Shown here in pieces: positions 25,685-36,772 of a DNA stretch of 64,000 nucleotides (its first letter is position 1; the number at the start of each line of letters is the position of its first letter). Origin of the DNA: Betaproteobacteria bacterium (lineage in GTDB: Bacteria > Pseudomonadota > Gammaproteobacteria > Burkholderiales > Usitatibacteraceae); the NCBI GenBank assembly GCA_016720855.1, contig JADKJU010000002.1, positions 1,227,499 to 1,291,498 on the forward strand, read 5' to 3'. Position numbers and translations under genes: made by a program. The notes under the pieces are model-generated. The model was given only the letters and a program-made list of their open reading frames with translations, ran no database searches and was not told where the DNA came from.

Positions 25685-26092
25685 ATGCGCCTCGTTGCCG
25701 TCATTGCCCTCACCCTCGCTCTCGCCGGCTGCGGCCGGCTGATACATCGCATCGACATCCAGCAGGGCAACGTGGTTGCGCCCGAGACCTTCCTGAAGCT
25801 GAAGACCGGGATGACGAAGACCGAGGTGCGAAACCTGCTGGGCACGCCGCTGCTCACCGACATCTTTCATGGCAACCGGTGGGACTACTACTTCAGCTTC
25901 GAGTCGCGCGGCAAGCTGGTCGAGCAGAACAAGTTCGCGGTGTACTTCGAGAACGAGAAGATGGTCCGCGTCGAGGGCGGCCCGACCCCATCCGCTGCCC
26001 GCGTGGTGCCATCGGCGTCGCCCACTGCGCCGCCCGATGCGACGCCTTCCGCATCGCCTGCTGCGGAACCTTCCGCCGCGCCTTCCAAGTGA
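25685..26092 (+). CDS. bamE: Outer membrane assembly lipoprotein BamE (SmpA)
   Basis: Lipoprotein subunit of the BAM complex that inserts beta-barrel proteins into the outer membrane. The 135-residue product has a lipoprotein signal MRLVAVIALTLALAGCG with lipidated Cys16. The BamE fold follows with the signature LKTGMTKTEVRNLLGTPLL and NRWDYYFSF. The last 35 residues are a Pro/Ala/Ser tail without conserved sequence. ATG at 25685 gives the signal peptide; earlier in-frame codons do not. Its stop overlaps the dapB GTG start. Confidence 0.93.
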   Translation: MRLVAVIALTLALAGCGRLIHRIDIQQGNVVAPETFLKLKTGMTKTEVRNLLGTPLLTDIFHGNRWDYYFSFESRGKLVEQNKFAVYFENEKMVRVEGGPTPSAARVVPSASPTAPPDATPSASPAAEPSAAPSK

Positions 26093-26898
26093 GCGCCATC
26101 CGCCTTGCCATCGCGGGCGCGAGCGGCCGGATGGGCCGCGCGCTCCTCGAGGCGGGAACCGCGGACGCCGGGACCACCATCGCTGCGGCGCTCGACCTTG
26201 CCGGTTCCTCACTGGTGGGCCGCGATGCCGGCGAGCTTTGCCCGGGCGCGAAGGGGGTGCTCGTCGGATCGGACGTGGCCGCGGCGATGGCGGCCTCCGA
26301 CATCCTGATCGACTTCACGCGGCCGGCGGGCACGCTCGCCCATCTGGCTGCCTGCGTGGCGGCGCGAAAGCCGATCGTGATCGGCACGACCGGCCTCGAG
26401 GAGCCGCAAGTCGAGGTGATCCGCGAGGCCGCGCGCACGATCCCGGTGGTTTTCGCCCCCAACTTCGCCATCGGCATGCTCGTGATGACGAGGCTGGTCG
26501 AAATGGCCTCGAAATCCCTGGGAACCGGGTATGACGTGGAGGTCTTCGAACTGCACCACCAGCGCAAGGTGGACGCCCCTTCCGGGACGGCGCTCAAGCT
26601 GGGCGAGGTCGCGGCGGCTGCACGCGGCACCACGCTCGCGCAGGACGGTGTTTACGCCCGCCATGGCGTTACCGGAGAGAGGAAGGCGGGAACGATCGGA
26701 TTTTCCGTGGCCCGCGGCGGTGACGCCATCGGGGATCACACGGTCTATTTTCTGGGCACTGGTGAGCGCCTGGAGATCACGCACCGATCGTCCAGTCGAG
26801 CGACCTATTCGCAGGGGGCCATTCGCGCGGCGAAGTGGCTTGCCGGGCGTGCTCCGGGGCTCTATGACATGGGCGACGTGCTGGGGCTCGGGGGCTGA
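26089..26898 (+). CDS. dapB: 4-hydroxy-tetrahydrodipicolinate reductase
   Basis: NAD(P)H-dependent enzyme of the lysine/diaminopimelate pathway. It has 269 residues, with the nucleotide-binding start IRLAIAGASGRMGRALLEA, the GTTGLEEPQ loop, APNFAIGMLVM, and the catalytic ELHHQRKVDAPSGTAL segment with the His pair and the lysine. GTG at 26089 overlaps the bamE TGA (GTGA), which indicates translational coupling and fits the conserved N-terminus; readings further upstream run antiparallel to nothing conserved. A 199-base inverted-repeat element follows 5 bases after the stop. Confidence 0.95.
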   Translation: MSAIRLAIAGASGRMGRALLEAGTADAGTTIAAALDLAGSSLVGRDAGELCPGAKGVLVGSDVAAAMAASDILIDFTRPAGTLAHLAACVAARKPIVIGTTGLEEPQVEVIREAARTIPVVFAPNFAIGMLVMTRLVEMASKSLGTGYDVEVFELHHQRKVDAPSGTALKLGEVAAAARGTTLAQDGVYARHGVTGERKAGTIGFSVARGGDAIGDHTVYFLGTGERLEITHRSSSRATYSQGAIRAAKWLAGRAPGLYDMGDVLGLGG

Positions 26899-26903
26899 CG
26901 GTT

Positions 26904-27102
26904 GGGGTAAACCTTTGGAACACGGATGAACACGGATAAAGGCGGATGAACACGGATTAGGGCTGGAGGTTTTTCCGAAGTCGGATGAGCTTCCAGATTG
27001 CAGTCAGTTGCTTCGAAATTGGCGGCCGAGAACGAAATTCCAGCACCTATCCGTGTTCATCCGCCTTTATCCGTGTTCATCCGTGTTCCAAAGGTTTACC
27101 CC
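26904..27102. repeat. 54-bp perfect inverted repeat element built of CGGAT units
   Basis: Arms 26904-26957 and 27049-27102 are perfect reverse complements of 54 bases, with a 91-base spacer. Each arm contains four consecutive 10-nt units ending in CGGAT: GAACACGGAT twice, AAAGGCGGAT, then GAACACGGAT. The outer 14 bases (GGGGTAAACCTTTG) lie outside the units. The spacer has no ORF or recognisable RNA. It sits between convergent dapB and the nucleoside transporter and could terminate both. A related element lies at 29688-29856. Confidence 0.9.
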
Positions 27103-27124
27103 CGCATCAATCGCCCGCGCTTCC

Positions 27125-28366
27125 CTACACGAATAATCCCACCACCGCCGCGGTTAGGCAGGTGGCGATCGTCCCCGCCACGATCGACTTCATCCCCAGC
27201 GTCACGATCTCGCCGCGCCGCTCCGGCACCATTGCGCCCATGCCGCCGATGAGGATGCCCAGGCTGCCGAAGTTGGCGAAGCCGCACAGCGCATAGGTCA
27301 TCAGCAGCCGCGAGCGCGGGCTCAGGGCCTGCGCGGGCAACTTCGCCAGGTCGAGGTAGGCCACGAATTCGTTGAGGATCGTCTTCGTTCCCAATAGCGC
27401 CCCGCCCGCCCGGGCCTCCTCCCACGGCAAGCCCGAGGCCCAGGCGAGCGGCGCGAAGAGCCAACCGAACATCCGCTGCAGCGTGAGCGGCGAGCCGTCC
27501 AGGCCGGGCAGCAGGGAAAGGGCCGCATTCGCCAGGTGCACGAGGGCAATGAGGACGATGAGCATGGCCACGATCTGGATGAGGAACTGCGCGCCTTCGG
27601 CCGTGCCGCGGGTGATGGCATCCATGGCGCTCGCGTCCTGGCGCGGGATCTCGACCGCATCCTCGCGCGACATGTCGCCGGGCACCATGAGCGCGGAGAC
27701 CACGATCGCCGCGGGCGTGGCGACGAAGGAAGCGATGATGATATGGCCGATGGCATCGGGCACCACGGGGGACAGGATCGCGCCGTAGAGGGCCATCACC
27801 GTCCCGGCGATGGTTGCCATGCCGCACACCATCACCATGAAGAGCTCGGAGCGGGAGAGCTGCACGAGATAGGGCTTGATCACGAGCGGCGCCTCCACCA
27901 TCCCCACGAACACGTTCACGGCCGCGGAGACGCCGACCGCGCCGCCCAGCCCCATCGACTTGTTGAGGACCCAGGCGAACGCCTTCACGATCACGGGAAG
28001 CACGCGCCAGTGGAAGAGGAGGGCGGAAAGCGCGCTCACGACGAGCAACAGAGGCAGCGCGCGGAACGCGAGGACGAAAGAGGCCGACGGGTTGGTGAGC
28101 GCGTAGGGCGCCGGCCCGCCCGCCAGGAAGCCGAACACGAAGGTGGTGCCGGCCTGGGTGGATCGCTCGAGGACCTCCAGGACGGTGTTGAGGGAGAAGA
28201 CCGCGTCTCGCAGCCACGGCACCGCGAGGAGCAGCCCCGCCAGGGCTACGGTGAGCGCCATGCCGGAGGCGACGACCCTCCAGTGCACGCCCCGCCGGCT
28301 TTCCGACAGGGCCCAGGAAAGGGCGAGGAGGAAGGCGATGCCGGCTAATGCATGGAGGGCTTGCAT
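27125..28366 (-). CDS. Concentrative nucleoside transporter (NupC/CNT family)
   Basis: Inner-membrane ion-coupled nucleoside importer, 413 residues, about ten hydrophobic segments. The CNT motifs are GLGGAVGVSAAVNVFVGMVEAP (gate, about residues 145-165), SELFMVMVCGMATIAGTV, LLGTKTILNEFVAYLDLA and YALCGFANFGSLGILIGGMG. Length is normal for the family. It is divergent from carA, which makes carbamoyl phosphate for pyrimidines, so a link to pyrimidine supply is plausible. Two upstream in-frame codons exist, but the ATG at 28366 gives the first helix cleanly. Confidence 0.92.
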   Translation of the reverse strand: MQALHALAGIAFLLALSWALSESRRGVHWRVVASGMALTVALAGLLLAVPWLRDAVFSLNTVLEVLERSTQAGTTFVFGFLAGGPAPYALTNPSASFVLAFRALPLLLVVSALSALLFHWRVLPVIVKAFAWVLNKSMGLGGAVGVSAAVNVFVGMVEAPLVIKPYLVQLSRSELFMVMVCGMATIAGTVMALYGAILSPVVPDAIGHIIIASFVATPAAIVVSALMVPGDMSREDAVEIPRQDASAMDAITRGTAEGAQFLIQIVAMLIVLIALVHLANAALSLLPGLDGSPLTLQRMFGWLFAPLAWASGLPWEEARAGGALLGTKTILNEFVAYLDLAKLPAQALSPRSRLLMTYALCGFANFGSLGILIGGMGAMVPERRGEIVTLGMKSIVAGTIATCLTAAVVGLFV

Positions 28367-28431
28367 GGTCGATGGAGGAGCCGGCAGGAAAAAATGGGTG
28401 CGGGAATTATCCTCCCGGCAACGCCTCCGAG

Positions 28432-28460
28432 TTGAAGGAAAGGCGCGAATTTGCTATGAT
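28432..28460 (+). promoter_or_regulatory. carA promoter
   Basis: TTGAAG (28432-28437) and TATGAT (28455-28460) are separated by 17 bases, with TGC just before the -10 as in extended -10 promoters. The transcript would start near 28467. It is the only good sigma-70 match in the region divergent from the nucleoside transporter. Confidence 0.75.
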
Positions 28461-28476
28461 TGCGAGTTAATGAAAG

Positions 28477-28518
28477 CGGGATGAGCCGGTACCAATCAAA
28501 AGCTCCTCCCGTTTTTTT
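28477..28518 (+). terminator. Attenuator in carA leader
   Basis: CGGGA-T-GAGC (28477-28486) pairs with GCTC-C-TCCCG (28502-28511), leaving one internal mismatch and a 15-base loop; seven T follow (28512-28518). It lies between the carA promoter and the carA start, about 10 nt after the predicted transcript start, so it must be read through to express carA. A four-codon reading frame, ATG at 28470 to TGA at 28484 (M-K-A-G), overlaps its left arm, as in leader-peptide attenuators. Which signal controls it (pyrimidines, arginine or ribosome position) is not shown. Confidence 0.65.
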
Positions 28519-28554
28519 GCGCCCGTTGTTTCCCCACGTTTTCCGGAGCCGTCC

Positions 28555-29700
28555 TTGCCGCAGAAGACCCCCGCCCTCCTGGTCCTGGCCGATGGGTCCG
28601 TCTTTCGCGGCGCCTCGATCGGCGTAGCGGGGCGCACGGTCGGAGAGGTGGTCTTCAATACCGCCATGACCGGCTACCAGGAGATCCTCACGGATCCCTC
28701 CTATGCCGGCCAGGTGATCACCCTGACCTGCCCCCACATCGGCAATACCGGGACGAACCCCGAGGATGCGGAGTCCCGTGGTGTCTTCGCTGCGGGACTC
28801 GTGATCCGCGACCTGCCGGTCGCCGCCTCCAGCTGGCGGATGACGGAAACGCTGCCCGCGTACCTCGAGCGCAACCGCGTCGTCGCCATTGCCGGCATCG
28901 ACACCCGGCGCCTTACCCGCATCCTGCGCACGAAGGGCGCGCAGAACGGCTGCATCGTCACCGGGACGGCCGACGAGAAGGCCGCCCTCGAGGCGGCACG
29001 CGCCGCGCCCTCGATGACCGGGCTGGACCTTGCCAAGGTCGTGTCCTGCAGCGAGCGCTACGAGTGGAACGGCTCGCTCTGGTCGCTGGGTACGGGATAC
29101 GGCCCGGGGGCTGCGCCCCGCTTTCATGTCGTCGCCTACGACTACGGCGTGAAGCACAACATCCTTCGCCACCTCGCCGAGCGCGGCTGCCGGGTCACGG
29201 TGCTGCCCGCACAGGTGCCGGCACGGGAAGCCCTGGCGCTCGAGCCGGACGGCGTGTTCCTCTCCAACGGTCCCGGCGACCCGCAGGCCTGCACGTACGC
29301 AATCGAGGCCATCCGCGAGATCGTGGCCTCCGGCACGCCCACCTTCGGCATCTGCCTGGGCCACCAGTTGCTCGGACTCGCATGCGGCGCGAAGACGGTG
29401 AAGATGAAGTTCGGCCACCACGGCGCCAACCACCCGGTGCAGGACCTGGACACGAAGCGCGTGTTCATCACGAGCCAGAACCACGGATTCGCGGTGGACG
29501 AGGCGACGCTTCCCGCGAGCGTGCGCACGACGCACAAGTCGCTCTTCGACGGATCGCTGCAGGGCATCGAATTCACCGACCGCCCGGTGTTCAGCTTCCA
29601 GGGCCACCCTGAAGCCTCTCCGGGACCGCGGGAGATGGCGTACCTCTTCGACAAGTTCATCGCTTCGATGGCGAAGGGCAAGGCGCAGGAACACGGATGA
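28555..29700 (+). CDS. carA: Carbamoyl-phosphate synthase small subunit
   Basis: Glutamine amidotransferase subunit that passes ammonia to CarB; 381 residues. The N-terminal domain (FRGASIGVAGRTVGEVVFNT, TDPSYAGQ) forms the interface with CarB. The class I amidotransferase domain has the triad Cys267 in FGICLGHQLLG, His351 and Glu353 in FQGHPEASPG. The start is TTG at 28555 with GGAG six bases before it; no ATG fits. The last residues (QEHG) and the stop are encoded by an arm of a CGGAT repeat element. carB follows after 170 bases. Confidence 0.95.
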   Translation: MPQKTPALLVLADGSVFRGASIGVAGRTVGEVVFNTAMTGYQEILTDPSYAGQVITLTCPHIGNTGTNPEDAESRGVFAAGLVIRDLPVAASSWRMTETLPAYLERNRVVAIAGIDTRRLTRILRTKGAQNGCIVTGTADEKAALEAARAAPSMTGLDLAKVVSCSERYEWNGSLWSLGTGYGPGAAPRFHVVAYDYGVKHNILRHLAERGCRVTVLPAQVPAREALALEPDGVFLSNGPGDPQACTYAIEAIREIVASGTPTFGICLGHQLLGLACGAKTVKMKFGHHGANHPVQDLDTKRVFITSQNHGFAVDEATLPASVRTTHKSLFDGSLQGIEFTDRPVFSFQGHPEASPGPREMAYLFDKFIASMAKGKAQEHG

Positions 29701-29856
29701 ACACGGATATCCACGGATGAGAACGGATACTGCGAGGCGAGTCGATCTCTCCATGGCGATGGCCGCGAACGTCCCACGGTGGCGCAAGGACGTAAGCTGG
29801 GCAATCCCGGAATTCATCCGCGTTCATCCGTGGATATCCGTGTTCATCCGTGTTCC
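29688..29856. repeat. CGGAT-unit inverted repeat element spanning the carA stop
   Basis: Arms 29688-29728 and 29816-29856 pair at 38 of 41 positions around an 87-base spacer. Each arm has four 10-nt units ending in CGGAT (GAACACGGAT twice, ATCCACGGAT, GAGAACGGAT), the same design as 26904-27102, but the spacer is unrelated. The first units lie inside carA, supplying its last codons and TGA. A hairpin this long between carA and carB could affect the ratio of the two subunits. Confidence 0.88.
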
Positions 29857-29870
29857 CGGGGTACTCGTGC

Positions 29871-33080
<3,210 letters not shown>

Positions 33081-33094
33081 GGGGTATCCCGGCC

Positions 33095-33571
33095 ATGGGC
33101 AAGTTTCCGATCACCCGATTCGGCGTGGAGCTCCTCAAGACGGAGCTGCACCGCCTGAAGTCCATCGACCGCCCGACGGTCATCACCGCCATCGCGGAGG
33201 CGAGGGCGCATGGCGACCTCTCCGAGAACGCGGAATACGACGCGGCGCGCGAAAAGCAGGGATTCATCGAGGGCCGCATCCTGGAGCTCGAGGCGAAACT
33301 CGCCAACGCCCAGGTGATCGACCCCGCCCTCCTCGAGGACGACGGCCGCGTGGTGTTCGGCACGACCGTGGAGCTCAAGGAAACGGCCGCCACGCAGAGC
33401 GTGAACTACCAGATCGTCGGGGAAGACGAGGCCGACCTGAAGCTGAACAAGATCTCCTACTCCTCGCCGATCGCGAAGGCCCTTATCGGGAAGTACGCGG
33501 GCGACGTCGCAGAGGTCCGGACGCCGGGGGGCGTAAAGGAGTTCGAGATCGTGGACGTTCGATACGAATGA
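33095..33571 (+). CDS. greA: Transcription elongation factor GreA
   Basis: Rescues backtracked RNA polymerase by stimulating transcript cleavage. Exactly the usual 158 residues: an N-terminal coiled coil carrying the acidic tip AHGDLSENAEYDAAREKQ, and a C-terminal FKBP-like domain with ISYSSPIAKALIGKYAGDV. The ATG at 33095 follows the carB stop by 14 bases; carB-greA linkage is common in betaproteobacteria. Its last 89 bases overlap, on the opposite strand, the reading frame of the yhbY gene. Confidence 0.96.
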   Translation: MGKFPITRFGVELLKTELHRLKSIDRPTVITAIAEARAHGDLSENAEYDAAREKQGFIEGRILELEAKLANAQVIDPALLEDDGRVVFGTTVELKETAATQSVNYQIVGEDEADLKLNKISYSSPIAKALIGKYAGDVAEVRTPGGVKEFEIVDVRYE

Positions 33572-33947
33572 GCTCTTCGGCCGTGCGGTGCTTCTTCGCC
33601 TGACGGCGCTTCGGGACGGCCTTCTTCTTCGGGACGGGTTTCGGCGCGGCCCTGGCGGCAGGCTTCGGGGCCTTGTCCGGGTTCTCGCGCCAGAGCACGA
33701 GGATCTTGCCGATGAGCTGCACGGGCTGGGCGTCGAGGCGCTCGCACAACTGCCCCATCCAGGCCACGCGCGCCTCCCGGTCGTTGGTGGAGGCCTTCAC
33801 CTTGATGAGTTCGTGCGCCTTCAGCGCGCGTTCCACTTCGGCGACGACGGTTTCCGTGAGGCCCTTGTCGCCGATCATGACGACGGGGACCAGGCCATGG
33901 GACTTGGCGCGCAATTCGCTGCGGCGAGCGGGGGTGAGGGCGGGCAT
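33483..33947 (-). CDS. yhbY: YhbY-family RNA-binding protein
   Basis: CRM-domain protein associated with the pre-50S ribosome. The conserved domain covers residues 1-97 of 154: LTPARRSELRAKSHGLVPVV, GLTETVVAEVERALKAHELI, AWMGQLCERLDAQPVQLIGK. It is followed by a basic Pro/Lys/Arg tail of about 57 residues, absent from short homologues. The tail's last 29 codons overlap the end of greA on the other strand. ATG at 33947 gives the family start; an in-frame codon at 34001 would run into the rlmE start. It is divergent from rlmE by 38 bases, the usual order. Confidence 0.9.
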   Translation of the reverse strand: MPALTPARRSELRAKSHGLVPVVMIGDKGLTETVVAEVERALKAHELIKVKASTNDREARVAWMGQLCERLDAQPVQLIGKILVLWRENPDKAPKPAARAAPKPVPKKKAVPKRRQAKKHRTAEELIRIERPRSRTPLRPPASGPLRRRPRTSR

Positions 33948-33985
33948 GCGGCAATTATGACGCGATTTGCGGGCGGAGGATTCCG

Positions 33986-34606
33986 ATGAAGCGCTCGGCA
34001 TCGAGCAAGCAGTGGCTGCGCCGCCACGTGAACGATCCCTACGTCCAGCGCTCGAAGCGCGAGGGCTACCGGGCGCGCTCGGCCTACAAGCTCATCGAGA
34101 TCGACGACCGCGACCGGATCCTCGCCCCCGGCGCCGTGGTCGTGGACCTGGGCGCGGCCCCCGGTGGCTGGACGCAGGTGGCGATGGAGCGTGCCGGGCC
34201 CAAGGGCCGCGTCGTCGCGATCGACCTCCTGGACATGGAAGCGGTTCCCGGGGCGGTCTTCATCCGGGGAGACTTCTCGAAGGCGAGCGGGCTGGCCGAG
34301 GTCGAGGCTGCGCTCGCCGGGGTGAAGGCCGACGCGGTGCTCTCCGACATGTCGCCCAACATCTCCGGAATCGCCATGTCGGACCAGGCCCGGTCCATGG
34401 CGCTGGCGGAGATCGCCCGCGATTTCGCGCTCTCCTGCCTGAAACCCGAGGGCGCCTTCCTGGTCAAAGTCTTCCAGGGCGCGGGGTATGACGAATTCTT
34501 CCGGTCGCTCAAGGCCGGCTTCCGGAAGGTGGTGGTCAGGAAGCCGGACGCCTCCCGGGGGGAAAGTGCCGAGCTGTACGTGCTCGCCCGGGGCTTGAAA
34601 GGGTGA
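33986..34606 (+). CDS. rlmE: 23S rRNA (uridine-2'-O)-methyltransferase RlmE (FtsJ/RrmJ)
   Basis: Methylates U2552 of 23S rRNA using S-adenosylmethionine. In 206 residues it has the catalytic K-D-K-E set: Lys in RSAYKLIEID, Asp in LSDMSPNISG, Lys in FLVKVFQGAG and Glu in RGESAELY. The SAM loop is VVDLGAAPGGWTQVA. The N-terminus MKRSASSKQWLRRHVNDPYV is typical. ftsH follows in the same direction, as in E. coli. The stop codon TGA is joined directly to palindrome D. Confidence 0.96.
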   Translation: MKRSASSKQWLRRHVNDPYVQRSKREGYRARSAYKLIEIDDRDRILAPGAVVVDLGAAPGGWTQVAMERAGPKGRVVAIDLLDMEAVPGAVFIRGDFSKASGLAEVEAALAGVKADAVLSDMSPNISGIAMSDQARSMALAEIARDFALSCLKPEGAFLVKVFQGAGYDEFFRSLKAGFRKVVVRKPDASRGESAELYVLARGLKG

Positions 34607-34682
34607 AAAGGGATCTGGTTGCTTTGCGCACATTTTAAGCAAACATTGCCTAAAATATGCGCAAAGTACCCCGACCCCTTTA
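34606..34682. repeat. Palindrome D after rlmE
   Basis: An imperfect hairpin: arms about 34606-34637 and 34651-34682 share CTTTGCGCA/TGCGCAAAG and AAAAGGG/CCCCTTT and pair at roughly 26 of 32 positions. It starts AAAAGGG on the rlmE TGA. A second, GC-rich hairpin (34686-34717, GGCCCC against GGGGCC) follows immediately without a T-run. Both lie before the ftsH -10 element. Confidence 0.6.
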
Positions 34683-34734
34683 CCGGGCCCCTTTTCAGGC
34701 CCCCTTGAAACGGGGCCGGGCGCCCGAACTTTGC

Positions 34735-34740
34735 TATAGT
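34735..34740 (+). promoter_or_regulatory. Extended -10 of ftsH promoter
   Basis: TGC-TATAGT, 54 bases before the ftsH GTG. The TGn motif directly upstream may offset the missing -35: TTGAAA at 34705 is 24 bases away, too far. Because two hairpins lie upstream, ftsH probably has its own transcript. Confidence 0.5.
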
Positions 34741-34794
34741 AGTCCTCCCCCATCCCGCTGATTCGCTGGGGACTTTTCCCCCGAGGAACCGTTC

Positions 34795-36702
34795 GTGAAC
34801 AACACCGTTCGCACCATCATGGTCTGGCTGGTCATCGGCATCGTGCTGACCATGGTCTTCATGCAGGTCGGCAACCGCCAGGCGAGCGCCAATGTGCTCG
34901 ACTACTCGGCCTTCATGGAAGAGTCCCGGCAGGGCCGCATCGCCAAGGTGAAGATGGACGGCAACCGCACGCTCAAGGCCACCGCCAAGGACGGCAAGAA
35001 CTACACGGTGTACACGCCGGGGATCATGGACCCGTGGATGGTCTCGGACCTCCTCAAGAACGGCGTCACCGTCGAGGCGAAGGCGGAAGAGGAACCCTCC
35101 CTCCTCATGAACATCTTCGTGTCCTGGTTCCCGATGCTGCTGCTGATCGGGGTCTGGATCTTCTTCATGCGCCAGATGCAGGGCGGCGGGCGCGGCGGTG
35201 CTTTCTCCTTCGGCAAGTCGCGGGCCCGGATGCTGGACGAGAACCAGAACCAGGTCACGTTCGCTGACGTGGCGGGCGTCGATGAAGCCAAGGAAGAAGT
35301 TGCCGAGCTGGTCGAGTTCCTGCGCGACCCCTCCAAGTTCCAGAAGCTGGGCGGACGCATTCCCCGCGGCGTGCTGATGGTCGGCGCGCCCGGCACGGGC
35401 AAGACGCTGCTCGCGCGCGCCATCGCGGGCGAGGCGAAGGTGCCCTTCTTCTCCATCTCCGGCTCCGACTTCGTCGAGATGTTCGTGGGCGTGGGCGCGG
35501 CCCGCGTGCGCGACATGTTCGAGCAGGCCAAGAAGAATGCCCCCTGCATCGTGTTCATCGACGAGATCGACGCGGTCGGCCGCCAGCGCGGCGCGGGCCT
35601 GGGCGGCGGCAACGACGAGCGCGAGCAGACGCTGAACCAGCTCCTCGTGGAGATGGACGGCTTCGAGGGCAACTCCGGCGTCATCGTGATCGCCGCGACC
35701 AACCGCCCGGACGTGCTGGATCCCGCGCTCATGCGCCCGGGCCGCTTCGACCGCCAGGTGACCGTGCCGCTGCCCGACATCCGCGGCCGCGAGCAGATCC
35801 TCCTCGTGCACATGAGGAAGGTCCCGATCGCGCCGGACGTGGATGCTTCCGTCATCGCGCGCGGCTGCCCCGGTTTTTCCGGCGCTGACCTCGCCAACCT
35901 CGTGAACGAGGCGGCGCTCTTCGCTGCGCGCGGGGCCAAGCGCCTGGTGGACATGGAGGACTTCGAGCGCGCCAAGGACAAGATCATCATGGGCACCGAG
36001 AGAAAGTCCATGGTGATGCCCGAGGAGGAGCGCAAGAACACCGCGTACCACGAGTCGGGGCATGCGATCGTCGCCAGGCTCCTGCCGGGCACGGACCCGG
36101 TGCACAAGGTCACGATCATCCCGCGCGGCCGGGCGCTCGGCGTCACCGTGCAGCTCCCGGAGCAGGATCGCTACAGCTACAACCGCGACTTCCTCCTCAA
36201 CAACATCGCGGTGCTTTTCGGCGGGCGCATTGCCGAGGAGCTGTTCATGAACCAGATGACCACCGGTGCCTCGAACGACTTCAAGCGCGCCACCGAAATG
36301 GCGCGCCGCATGGTCACCGAGTGGGGCATGTCCGATGCGCTCGGGCCCATGACCTACAGCGAGAACGAGGGCGAGGTTTTCCTCGGCCGCTCCGTGACGA
36401 CGCACCAGGCGATCTCCAACGAGACCATGCAGAAGGTCGACAAGGAGATCCGCCGCATCATCGACGAGCAGTACAACCTGGCCAGGAAGCTCCTCGAGGA
36501 CAACCGCGAGAAGGTCGAGGTCATGGCCAAGACGCTCCTCGAGTGGGAGACCATCGACGCCGATCAGATCAACGACATCATGGAGGGCAGGCCTCCGCGC
36601 CCGCCCAAGCCCGTGGCGCCCAAGGCGAGCCCGCCCCCGGGCGACGGCGGTGCCAGGAGCGTCGAACCCCCGACGAACCCTTCGCCGGCGGAAAGCGCCT
36701 GA
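34795..36702 (+). CDS. ftsH: ATP-dependent zinc metalloprotease FtsH
   Basis: Membrane-bound hexameric AAA+ protease that degrades unstable membrane and cytosolic proteins (in E. coli LpxC, sigma-32 and others). 635 residues: transmembrane helices at about 5-23 and 100-122 with a periplasmic loop between. The Walker A motif GAPGTGKT is at about 197-204, with CIVFIDEIDAVGRQRG as Walker B and the second region of homology ATNRPDVLDPALMRPGRFD. The zinc site HESGH is at 419-423. The start is GTG with GAGGAA upstream. The C-terminal tail is Pro-rich. folP follows, separated by palindrome E. Confidence 0.97.
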   Translation: MNNTVRTIMVWLVIGIVLTMVFMQVGNRQASANVLDYSAFMEESRQGRIAKVKMDGNRTLKATAKDGKNYTVYTPGIMDPWMVSDLLKNGVTVEAKAEEEPSLLMNIFVSWFPMLLLIGVWIFFMRQMQGGGRGGAFSFGKSRARMLDENQNQVTFADVAGVDEAKEEVAELVEFLRDPSKFQKLGGRIPRGVLMVGAPGTGKTLLARAIAGEAKVPFFSISGSDFVEMFVGVGAARVRDMFEQAKKNAPCIVFIDEIDAVGRQRGAGLGGGNDEREQTLNQLLVEMDGFEGNSGVIVIAATNRPDVLDPALMRPGRFDRQVTVPLPDIRGREQILLVHMRKVPIAPDVDASVIARGCPGFSGADLANLVNEAALFAARGAKRLVDMEDFERAKDKIIMGTERKSMVMPEEERKNTAYHESGHAIVARLLPGTDPVHKVTIIPRGRALGVTVQLPEQDRYSYNRDFLLNNIAVLFGGRIAEELFMNQMTTGASNDFKRATEMARRMVTEWGMSDALGPMTYSENEGEVFLGRSVTTHQAISNETMQKVDKEIRRIIDEQYNLARKLLEDNREKVEVMAKTLLEWETIDADQINDIMEGRPPRPPKPVAPKASPPPGDGGARSVEPPTNPSPAESA

Positions 36703-36734
36703 CCCCCGACGAACGGGGCCAGGTCGCGTGTAAC

Positions 36735-36766
36735 AATGGGGTCAGGTTCGCGAACCTGACCCCATT
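36735..36766. repeat. Perfect 32-bp palindrome E between ftsH and folP
   Basis: AATGGGGTCAGGTTCG (36735-36750) is followed directly by its exact reverse complement (36751-36766), then TTCTTG and the folP ATG. It may end ftsH transcription. It occupies the place of the folP ribosome-binding site, where no purine-rich sequence is present. Confidence 0.85.
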
Positions 36767-36772
36767 TTCTTG

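Noticed and set aside
26919..26957. CGGAT units considered as a CRISPR or tandem-repeat array
   Set aside because: Units are contiguous 10-mers without spacers, in inverted pairs; no cas genes. Treated as arms of an inverted repeat.
34686..34717. GC-rich hairpin before ftsH as an intrinsic terminator
   Set aside because: The stem is good but no T-run follows, so a terminator call is not supported.
34084..36405. 773-codon frame antisense to ftsH and rlmE
   Set aside because: Shadow of two conserved genes.
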